55,066 nucleotides of DNA, taken from positions 1-55,066 of the forward strand of contig JAFWWK010000067.1 of the NCBI GenBank assembly GCA_017523615.1. Reading direction: 5' to 3'. The DNA is from Clostridia bacterium. Its GTDB lineage: Bacteria; Bacillota; Clostridia; Christensenellales; Aristaeellaceae. A model generated the notes under the pieces. It made no database searches, was not told where the DNA came from, and was given only the letters and a program-made list of their open reading frames with translations. The position numbers were made by a program, and so were the translations under genes. Positions within the stretch are counted from its first letter, which is position 1; every line of letters starts with the position of its first letter. Positions 48,507 to 55,066 of the stretch are shown piece by piece.

Positions 48507-50027
48507 ATGAACCAAAGGTATCTGATGGCGCTGGATCAGGGGACCACTAGCTCCAGAGCCATCCTTTTCACTTTCGAGGGATCCGTGATCTCTTCCTGTG
48601 CTATTGAGTTTCCGCAGCATTATCCCCGTCCGGGGTGGGTGGAACACGATCCCGCGGATATCCTACATACCCAGATCGAGGCCATGCGCGCATGTGTACG
48701 CAAGGCTCAGATCGATCCGAAAGAGATCGCCGGCATAGGTATTACAAATCAGCGGGAAACCACCCTCATCTGGGATCGGGATACCGGCCTGCCCCTTCAT
48801 CCGGCCATTGTCTGGCAATGCCGGCGAACCGCTGACAGGGTCGACCGTCTTATCAATGACGGATGCGGGGATATGATCCGCCGCAGAACAGGCCTGTTTC
48901 CTGACGCTTATTTTTCCGGTACCAAGCTTGCCTGGCTTCTGGATCACCTCTCTCTGCGCAGCAAAGCAAAAAACGGTGAGATATGCTTTGGCACGGTCGA
49001 CAGTTTCCTTTGCTGGAACCTGGTCGAAGGCCATCCGCATGTGACTGACGCCACCAACGCATCCCGCACCATGCTGTATGACATCGAAAAGCAGGATTGG
49101 GACGATGATCTGCTCAAAATGCTGGATATCCCCAGGCAGATGCTTCCCCAGGTCGTCGACAGCGTCCATCGGGTAGGCTACCTTCATCAGGACATCCTCG
49201 GTGAGCGGATCCCCGTTTCCTCTATCGCCGGCGACCAGCACGCCGCTCTGTTCGGGCAGGCCTGTTTCGACGAGGGAATGGTTAAAAACACCTACGGCAC
49301 CGGTTGCTTTATGCTGATGAACATCGGCAGCCATTTCCGCCTCTCTTCCTCTAAATTACTTACGACAACTGCGTGGCGCATCGACGGAAAAACCACCTAC
49401 GCTTTTGAGGGAAGCGTGTTTATGGGCGGGGCCGCTGTCCAATGGCTGCGGGACGAAATGAAAATGATCAGCCGGGCGGATGAAACCGAAGGACTCGCTT
49501 TCTCCGTCCATGACACCGGAGGCGTTTACCTGGTGCCCGCCTTCGCGGGACTGGGCGCCCCATATTGGGATATGTACGCCCGCGGGACCCTGGTCGGCGT
49601 GACACGGGGCACCGGAAAAGCGCATATCGCCCGGGCAGTACTGGAATCTATCGCCTACCAGAGCGCAGACCTGTTCAACGTTATGAAAAATGACTGCAGC
49701 GCCATGACGCCCATCCTGCGGGTCGACGGCGGTGCAAGCGCCAACCGGTTCCTGATGCAGTTCCAGGCGGACATCCTGAACACAGTCGTCCAGCGGCCGG
49801 CTGTTTCGGAAACGACAGCGCTGGGAGCTGCGCTGATGTGCGGTCTTGCCCTTGGGATCTACCCCTCGATCAAGGCAACGGCCCGGGGCTGGCACAGCGC
49901 CGACACCTACGACCCGGGGATGACAGACAAGGAAAGGAACAAGTGCCTGAAGGGATGGAAGCGGGCTGTCGATGCAGCCCTGTTCTGGTCTTCTCTTCAG
50001 GATAAAACGGAGGATATTATAGAATGA
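48507..50027 (+). CDS. glpK: Glycerol kinase GlpK
   Basis: GlpK phosphorylates glycerol to sn-glycerol 3-phosphate. The 506-residue FGGY kinase has ALDQGTTSSRAILF, WVEHDPADIL, NQRETTLIWDRDTG, AGDQHAALFGQ and DGGASANRFLMQ. It lacks a neighbouring glpF or glpD. Its stop overlaps the start of the next gene by 4 nt. Confidence 0.97.
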   Translation: MNQRYLMALDQGTTSSRAILFTFEGSVISSCAIEFPQHYPRPGWVEHDPADILHTQIEAMRACVRKAQIDPKEIAGIGITNQRETTLIWDRDTGLPLHPAIVWQCRRTADRVDRLINDGCGDMIRRRTGLFPDAYFSGTKLAWLLDHLSLRSKAKNGEICFGTVDSFLCWNLVEGHPHVTDATNASRTMLYDIEKQDWDDDLLKMLDIPRQMLPQVVDSVHRVGYLHQDILGERIPVSSIAGDQHAALFGQACFDEGMVKNTYGTGCFMLMNIGSHFRLSSSKLLTTTAWRIDGKTTYAFEGSVFMGGAAVQWLRDEMKMISRADETEGLAFSVHDTGGVYLVPAFAGLGAPYWDMYARGTLVGVTRGTGKAHIARAVLESIAYQSADLFNVMKNDCSAMTPILRVDGGASANRFLMQFQADILNTVVQRPAVSETTALGAALMCGLALGIYPSIKATARGWHSADTYDPGMTDKERNKCLKGWKRAVDAALFWSSLQDKTEDIIE

Positions 50028-50758
50028 AAAAAACAGCTGTTCTGTTTATTGCCATCGTACTTTTACTTTTCACCGCCGTACCGATCACTGCGGAAAACAT
50101 GCCGGTCGGATCCGGAAAGGACATGTTTATCGACAGGATCATCGACGAAGCGGAGAGTCTTTATACCAAGGCTAACGGACGCCGTCAGCGGGCACAATAC
50201 GCCGGGGATATCTATGTGTGCAAGAACTTTACCACATATGTTTTCCGGGTCAGCCGTGACGATTTTCGCATGGCGGAATTCCCGGACACGCAGCTTGTGA
50301 TCCCGGACAATCAGACAAAAAACGACTGTAAACCCTACGCTTACGGCGTCGAGTGGAAGGACATTTCCGCCGCGGACGGTAACCCATTTTACGCTGCCGC
50401 TGTCTTCAGATACGATCCCTCCCTGACCAAGGAAGAAAATCGTCAGAAGGCCCGGGAATTCATGATGCAGGTCCGGCGCGGAGATTATTTTCAAATGAGC
50501 GCCAATTATTATTACGGGGTCGGTGCGCACAGCCTGATTTTTATCGCAGACTACGATCCCGAAACCGATTCCGTTCATTGGACCGATTCCAATATGAAGG
50601 GCGACTAGGTCAACGGGATCCGATACGGTTATGTGCAGTTCGATGCCGTAAAGGATATCAACTGGTTTGTAGACGCCTTCTGCCAGAAGTCCCGCGGGGC
50701 AACGCTGTACCGTTTAAGGGACGATATTGTATATATAGGCGCGGTTGCCGGAGAATAA
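50024..50758 (+). pseudogene. Secreted NlpC/P60-like protein interrupted by an in-frame TAG
   Basis: The gene starts with ATG 50024 overlapping the glpK stop. Residues 1-23 are a signal peptide (AVLFIAIVLLLFTAVPITA). The mature part has a candidate nucleophile Cys66 (YVCKNFTTYVF) and His169 (GVGAHSLIFIADYDPETDS), an NlpC/P60-like arrangement, so a wall-peptide hydrolase is likely. After HWTDSNMKGD the frame meets TAG at 50606-50608 (codon 195). The same frame then continues for 49 sense codons (VNGIRYGYVQFDAVKDINWF onward) to a TAA at 50756, with no frameshift. Either this is a nonsense mutation that removes the C-terminus, or TAG is read through. The truncated product keeps Cys and His. Confidence 0.75.
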
Positions 50759-50793
50759 CGAAGGAATCCGCTTTTCCCCTCCGGACCGAAAAA

Positions 50794-50835
50794 AACAGCG
50801 GGCGGATCATGCATGATCCGCCCGGCTGTTTTTTT
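50794..50835. terminator. Bidirectional terminator
   Basis: AACAGC, GGGCGGATCAT and their complements form a long stem, with T-runs on both strands (five T on plus after 50830, and A-run 50789-50795 serving the minus strand). It separates the convergent NlpC-like and synthase genes. Confidence 0.88.
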
Positions 50836-50857
50836 GTTCATGTCCGGATGAAAGCCG

Positions 50858-52108
50858 TCAATCCCTGCCCGGAAGGGTAATACCGAATTCCCTGGCCGTA
50901 TCTACCAAAAGGTCCAGCGCCTTGACGATCTCTTCCCTGTTGTGCTCGCTGGTAATGCAGTACCTCAGGCGCGCCTGTCCCTGGGGGACCGCCGGGAATA
51001 CCGCGGGAGGAACAAAGACTCCCCTGTGTCTCATGGTGCTGCTGAGAAGATAGGCCGCATCGTCGTCCTTCACCAGCACGGGGAAAACCGCCGTTTCTCC
51101 CGCAAGACAGATGTTCAGGCCGCGTTTTTCCGCTTCCTCACGGAATGCCCTGATATTGTCATGCAGCCTCTTCATAATGCTGGGGTCGGACTGCAGGGCT
51201 TTCAGAGAAGCCTTGGCAGCGGCCGCCAGGGCCGGAGAAATGCCGACGGAAAACACAAATCCGGGAAGCAGATAACGCATATACTCAATAATGGCCCTCT
51301 TTCCCGCTAGATAACCGCCACAGGCGCCCAAGCCTTTGGAAAGGGTTCCCATCTTGATGTCGATATCATCCGGCGCAAGTCCGAAATACTCATCGACCCC
51401 ACCGCCATGTTCGCCCAGAACACAGGAGGAATGCGCTTCGTCCACCATCAGGAAACAGCCGTATTTCTTTTTAAGCTCGACAAACTCCGGTACCCTGGCA
51501 ATGTCGCCGTCCATGCTGTAAGCGCCTTCTATGACGATCAGGACTTTGGCGAACTTTTGACGCCTTCTGCTCAGGATCTCATCCAGCTTTTCAGGGTCGT
51601 TGTGCGGAAAAGGACGACAGACAGCGGAGGATATCCTGCAGCCCTCCCAGACGCTGTTATGTGCAAGGCTGTCGTAAAGGATCAGATCCCCCTTGCCGCA
51701 GAAATTGCCGACAAACGTCACATTTGTCGCGTGTCCGCTTACAAGGACCAGGCAATCCTCAGCATGCTTCCACTGGGCGATCTCTTTTTCAAGCTCCAGA
51801 TACAGGGTCTTCTCCCCCGCGATGAGCCGGCTCCCGCTCGCGCTGGTCCCATAGAGATCGATCGCGGCTTTGGCAGCCTCGGAAACTTCCTTCCGTCCTG
51901 ACATTCCAACATAATTGTAGGAAGCGAAATTGAGAACCTTTTTGCCCTCCATCAGGGAGACGTCGGTCAGCGTGGAGTCGTGACGTATAAAATATGGATT
52001 GTCCCCGTGGACAGCTTCCATCATTTCCTTCTGCCTGGCTTCAAAATGCTGATATTCGGGAGAATCTTCAAAACGTGTGATCATGGTTACCTGTTCGTTT
52101 TCTTCCAA
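50858..52108 (-). CDS. Alpha-oxoamine synthase (KBL/BioF/serine palmitoyltransferase-like)
   Basis: A 416-residue PLP enzyme that would condense an amino acid with an acyl-CoA. Motifs: FASYNYVGMSG, YGTSASGSRLIAG, the stacking His in DSLAHNSVWEG, VDEAHSSCVLGEHG and the Schiff-base Lys in GTLSKGLGACGGYLAG. The C-terminus has RLRYCITSEHNREEI. The family includes glycine C-acetyltransferase, BioF, ALA synthase and serine palmitoyltransferase, and the sequence alone does not decide; no threonine dehydrogenase or biotin gene is adjacent. The start is TTG 52108 behind AAGGAGGGG; ATG 52084 is the alternative. Confidence 0.88.
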   Translation of the reverse strand: MEENEQVTMITRFEDSPEYQHFEARQKEMMEAVHGDNPYFIRHDSTLTDVSLMEGKKVLNFASYNYVGMSGRKEVSEAAKAAIDLYGTSASGSRLIAGEKTLYLELEKEIAQWKHAEDCLVLVSGHATNVTFVGNFCGKGDLILYDSLAHNSVWEGCRISSAVCRPFPHNDPEKLDEILSRRRQKFAKVLIVIEGAYSMDGDIARVPEFVELKKKYGCFLMVDEAHSSCVLGEHGGGVDEYFGLAPDDIDIKMGTLSKGLGACGGYLAGKRAIIEYMRYLLPGFVFSVGISPALAAAAKASLKALQSDPSIMKRLHDNIRAFREEAEKRGLNICLAGETAVFPVLVKDDDAAYLLSSTMRHRGVFVPPAVFPAVPQGQARLRYCITSEHNREEIVKALDLLVDTAREFGITLPGRD

Positions 52109-52140
52109 AGCTCACCCCTCCTTGCAATCGAATCTATAAC

Positions 52141-52169
52141 AGAATAACACATCTGTATAATTAACGCAA
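52141..52169 (-). promoter_or_regulatory. Promoter of the oxoamine synthase gene
   Basis: On the minus strand TTGCGT (complement of 52164-52169), 17 nt, TATTCT (complement of 52141-52146), about 30 nt before the TTG start. Confidence 0.78.
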
Positions 52170-52428
52170 CACATTATTTATTCAAAAGAAAAAAAGTAAT
52201 TAAAGTCCGAAACCATTATGATTTCGTACTCTATCCTTCCGCCCAGGCGCGATAACTCAAAAAAAACGCCCCATGGCCCCCGTTTGGCCGAGCTTCCGTC
52301 TCAGTCCGGCTGCGGCGCTTTCCGGTCCGGTTAACAGGAAACAAACCGGGGCAGCTGCCGAAAAGCGCCGAAACCCATTGCCATACGTGCGGCGGAAAAC
52401 GATCATGCGCTCATAAGTCATCGCTCTT
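52170..52428. other. Intergenic region without a recognisable gene
   Basis: This stretch lies between the synthase promoter and the read-through end of the lipoprotein gene. It holds a GGCGCTTT/AAAGCGCC inverted pair and, on the minus strand, a GC-rich segment followed by eight T near 52260, a possible terminator of the lipoprotein transcript. I see no open frame of note. Confidence 0.4.
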
Positions 52429-53077
52429 TTATCTTATTTCATTCAGGATCACTTCTGTCCTCTCCGTATCTAGCAGTTCATAGATAACGTAATGCTCTTC
52501 GCGATTTATGATATTTCTCTTCGCGTTGTTCATTACAAATTTATAATGAGAGATAAGGATCGATGAACCGTCTGTTTGCACGATCAGCTACTGTGAATAT
52601 TCCGCATCCGAATATACAGAGTTTCCAAGCGCGGTTTCTTCGGTATGATCCACCTGAACCGGATGTATTTTGTTGAAAAAACCTTTTCCGATCGACCAGC
52701 CATAGCACTCCCCGCTTGTCTCTGTGTAATCCGGAGCGCCATATTTTTTTATCAGACCGGTATTGATCGTATCATAACCGGCGATATAATCAAATGAGTA
52801 CCACAGCTCGTCCAGTAATTCTGCTTCATTATCAAAATAGTACGTCAGGTGAGCAAATTCCTGGCCGGCGATCTGGCCTTCCCATACAAGACGGGCAGCA
52901 CCGCCATCCGGTTCCTCAAGGGTAACGCCCTCCTGCAATTCTTTTTCTTTCACTTCGCTCTTCGTCATTCCGAATGTCGTTCCATTATGAAGCGTAAAAA
53001 ACTTCTTCACACGAAGCAGCGGCAAAAGATACTATCAACGCAAAAGCAACCATGATCCCGCAGAATCGTCTCATCAT
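52429..53077 (-). pseudogene. Lipoprotein of unknown function with a frameshift and an in-frame TAG
   Basis: ATG 53077 (AGAAGG upstream) begins a lipoprotein signal peptide, MMRRFCGIMVAFALIVSF then AAASC with the lipobox Cys. The frame ends soon after a run of six T on the minus strand (52996-53001). Dropping one T joins it to a 145-residue frame reading FTLHNGTTFGMTKSEV, typical of clostridial secreted proteins of unknown function. That frame meets TAG at 52588-52590 after DAEYSQ, then continues in frame for 52 codons (LIVQTDGSSILISHYKF onward) to TAA at 52429. The sequence beyond the TAG looks like genuine protein. It is therefore damaged twice, or affected by sequencing error and recoding. 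Function is not recognised. Confidence 0.65.
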
Positions 53078-53132
53078 ATCATGTACCTTCTTTCAAAAAG
53101 AATTTCATTCAGCCGCATTATTTTACTGGATC

Positions 53133-53262
53133 TTAAAAAACAATGCCCTCCTTCCCTTCCTGTGTATGTGCCTTTATATACAGGATCATAGAACATCCGA
53201 GGATAAAAGTCACGATAGCAGCGCTATCGGCGGCGATAGTAGCGCTAACTGACGTCGAATAT
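53133..53262 (-). other. Possible remnant of a small membrane protein
   Basis: On the minus strand a frame without a start codon reads SVSATIAADSAAIVTFILGC then SMILYIKAHTQEG, ending at TAA 53133. One hydrophobic segment is visible and AAGGGGGG lies just upstream. It may be the tail of a broken gene. A CGATAGC/GCTATCG inverted repeat falls inside it. Confidence 0.25.
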
Positions 53263-53303
53263 ATAATAATCCCCCCTTGGGAGACAAAAAAACATTCGGT
53301 TTT

Positions 53304-53881
53304 TTAATCCTGCGGGAACGGCAGATAGGCTGAAAAACTTAGTTCCGCACCGTTCGCGTCATGACAGAATACCTTGCAGGCAACTCCAAATTCTCCTTGT
53401 TGTCGGCGGGAAAACCGCCGTCAAAAGAAGATTCACCATATGCAGGCACATCAACAACAACAGACGCTCCTCCAGATCGTCAGAGAAAAAAACAAACGGA
53501 TGAACGGTGTTTGCCTTTTTGAAATAAAGCACCTCCAGTCGGTCAATGTGAAGAGCGATGCCGTTATCTTCGTGCATTGTGAAATGATACATTCAAAAGC
53601 TGATGTTTTCGCCTTGTTATATTTTCATGCCTCTGTTAATGGTCAGATACGCCTTGCCCGCCTCCGAGGCGTTAGGCCTTCGTAATCTTCAATACGGTAT
53701 ATTGTGTTATCGGCATCGGCTATATATTCGCCGGTCTTGTTTCCCGCCCGAGTAAAAATAAGGGTAAGAGCAGCCGCAGGCATGGCCGCGGCGCGGTTAC
53801 ATGAACAGTCTCCGCCAGCGCGTCCTGCGCCATACCTTTTGCGCCGCGTGCTTCCTTTATCTGCTCGCCGATGCTTGTCAT
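53304..53881 (-). pseudogene. Decayed gene with N-terminal XRE-type HTH segment
   Basis: ATG 53881, with AAAGGAAG upstream, starts SIGEQIKEARGAKGMAQDAL then AETVHVT, an XRE-family helix-turn-helix opening. Coding sense then continues only by changing frame: a lost C after HVT leads to RAAAMPAAAL and NKTGEYIADADNTIYRIEDY. Another shift leads to EAGKAYLTINRGMKI, then TAA, QGENISF and TGA. Next come MHEDNGIALHIDRLEVLYF, a lost G after SDDLEE, and ASVVVDVPAYGESSFDGG to a TAA at 53304. At least three indels and two stops mark it as a pseudogene, or as very poor sequence. The C-terminal domain is not recognised. Confidence 0.65.
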
Positions 53882-53889
53882 TGCAGAAA

Positions 53890-54234
53890 ACTTCCTTTAT
53901 AATTGTGCTCGTTTATTATACTGTCATTTTGCTGAAAAATATACTGCCTGTCTGGGGTTTTTATATTCGGGCAGTATCACGCGGAGAGGGCCATCCTGTT
54001 TGGCTTCCTGCTCCTGTATGTATCGTTCTCCATTATTCCTTCCGATTTCCTGGTAAAAAGAAAACACCGTATATCAGCATGTCTTTTATTTTCAAGAACA
54101 TACGATCTGCAAATAGAGAAGTTTCAAGTAATTCCTTCGAATACTTTTCCATTGGCTTTTTGCATAATATTAACTTTTTACATTTTATTGACTTTCTTTA
54201 CACAATAGAGTAAGAATATATATAGTGCATGATC
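53890..54234. other. AT-rich region, no supported gene
   Basis: This segment is markedly AT-rich. Plus-strand frames give hydrophobic stretches (for example AILFGFLLLYVSFSIIP near 54000) but none has a convincing start, ribosome site or family signature, and stops break all frames. It is either spacer or the remains of a membrane-protein gene. Confidence 0.4.
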
Positions 54235-54677
54235 GTTTCCCGGATGGAAAGTACCGCTCCACCACGCCGATATACGGCAGCAATCGGACCTTGACGGCCG
54301 TTACCTGCGAAGATAATGCGGTCCCTTGCCTGCAAATGAGCGTATTCGTCTCATACCTGGGCTAAACCTTCGACAATCTCCACGATCGGGGGCTTACGGA
54401 CGTGCCGGCGGACGGCGAATGGTTCACCGCCGTGTGCAAAAAACGCTGCTGGCTGCGCGAGCAGAACAAGCAGAGCGACGCCTGCGCATGGTTCGGGCAT
54501 CGCGGCGGTTGCCATGCTCCTGGCATCCTGGACGCCGGGGAAGAAACGGACAAATTCGATTACAGCGCCTCCGGCCCCCCCCCCGGGCTGCCTGTTCTTC
54601 AAGGGCAGCTGGAATGAGCCGATGCGGAAGCTGGCGGGAAATTTCAAAAGGATCATAACTAAATCACGGAAGGAACA
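54235..54677 (+). pseudogene. Decayed coding remnant upstream of the STAS gene
   Basis: One frame reads DRFPDGKYRSTTPIYGSNRT and on to SVFVSYLG, meets TAA at 54363, then goes on in the same frame as TFDNLHDRGLTDVPADGEWF up to DKFDYSASGPP. At a run of ten C (54585-54594) sense appears to switch frame to GCLFFKGSWNEPMRKLAGNF. The pieces look like one protein that ended just before the STAS gene. I do not recognise the family. Confidence 0.4.
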
Positions 54678-54681
54678 CACC

Positions 54682-54980
54682 ATGGACATCATCAAAAAAA
54701 AGAAGGAACCACCCTGACAGTTGCATTGACGGAGCGGCTGGATACCGTCACCTCGCCCCAACTGGAAGGCGAATTGCGTACCGCCGTGAACGGCGTCACG
54801 GAGCTGTTATTCGACCTTACCGGCCTGGAATACATCTCCTCCGCCGGGCTGCGGGTGCTTTTATCTACCCAAAAGGTGATGAACAAGCAAGGTAAAATGA
54901 CCATCCGCAATGTGAAGCCGGAGATTATGGAAATCTTCGAGGTCACGGGTTTTGTGGACATCCTGAACATCGAGGAATAA
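54682..54980 (+). pseudogene. STAS-domain anti-sigma factor antagonist, frameshifted in a poly-A tract
   Basis: ATG 54682 (GGAAGG upstream) starts MDIIKKKKE and runs into TGA at 54716 in its own frame. One frame over, the sequence GTTLTVALTERLDTVTSPQL continues to TAA at 54980 with a complete STAS domain. This contains FDLTGLEYISSAGLRVLL, where the Ser near SSAG is the site phosphorylated in SpoIIAA/RsbV-type proteins. The join is a run of eight A (54694-54701); nine would restore the frame. It may be a sequencing error, a mutation or transcriptional slippage. The usual partner kinase gene would lie beyond the window. Confidence 0.7.
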
Positions 54981-55066
54981 TACACAGATGCCGGAAGCAG
55001 CGGACACCGCTTTCAATAATCAAGAATAAGACACAACTTTCAGGGTATTTAGGCAACAAATCCAAA

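Noticed and set aside
50606-50608. Pyrrolysine as the definite meaning of the in-frame TAG
   Set aside because: No CTA-anticodon tRNA or pyl gene is in the window and the gene is not a methylamine methyltransferase; only the general TAG question is kept.
53188-53240. GC-rich repeats around CGATAGC as a CRISPR or insertion-sequence end
   Set aside because: There are only two or three short related segments, no regular spacers, no cas gene and no transposase.

Overview
This 55 kb window looks like the chromosome of an anaerobic Bacillota bacterium, class Clostridia. It has a fairly high GC content, strong GGAGG ribosome sites and several TTG/GTG starts. The marker gene orders are Firmicutes-like: ylxM-ffh-rpsP-khpA-rimM-trmD, dgt with rpoD and dnaG followed by trmK, upp ahead of atpIBEFHAGDC, and a short-form HisG with HisZ. 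The genus cannot be named from sequence alone. It is mostly ordinary core genome, with an accessory and partly decayed right end.

Layout. 1-3.4 kb (minus): a flavin cassette of apbE, a FAD-synthetase-only RibF and an RnfG-like protein with at least four FMN-binding domains, cut by the window start. 3.4-12.1 kb (plus): signal-recognition, ribosome and tRNA maturation genes, then dgt-rpoD-dnaG-trmK and tRNA-Thr and tRNA-Pro. 12.1-15.7 kb (minus): one 1153-residue secreted protein of repeated SdrD B-like domains. 15.7-24.4 kb (plus): a YerC/TrpR-family regulator heading a compact hisZGDCBHAF-IE operon that ends in proC. 24.3-29.4 kb: envelope genes (polysaccharide deacetylase, SpoIID-like protein, lipid kinase) and a frameshifted ybaK. 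29.5-42.5 kb (plus): upp, the complete F-type ATP synthase operon, ackA, a GNAT protein, an alpha/beta hydrolase, a membrane-fused MurF-like ligase and Ddl. 42.6-45.7 kb (minus): a tyrosine recombinase with a 28-bp dif-like site beside it, rnhA, a ComEA-like protein, a zinc-ribbon protein and tRNA-Arg. 45.8-52.1 kb: a membrane-anchored beta-propeller protein, glpK, a secreted NlpC/P60-like gene interrupted by an in-frame TAG, and an alpha-oxoamine synthase. 52.1-55 kb: mostly broken genes (a lipoprotein with a second in-frame TAG, an HTH-type gene with several indels, a STAS gene with a poly-A frameshift).

How it fits together. The ATP synthase c subunit has a two-carboxylate site (E30 and E63, then TT) like known Na+-driven rotors, and the epsilon subunit lacks its C-terminal helical domain. 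With an RnfG-like flavoprotein in the same window this suggests, as inference, a sodium-based energy economy with acetate kinase for substrate-level ATP. The strongest leads are the flavinylation cassette, the Na+-type rotor, the recombinase with its dif-like site, and the TAG pattern: 49 intact genes end in TGA (32) or TAA (17) and none in TAG, while two damaged genes carry in-frame TAGs followed by protein-like sequence. Gene decay or sequence error remains the simplest reading of the TAG pattern.
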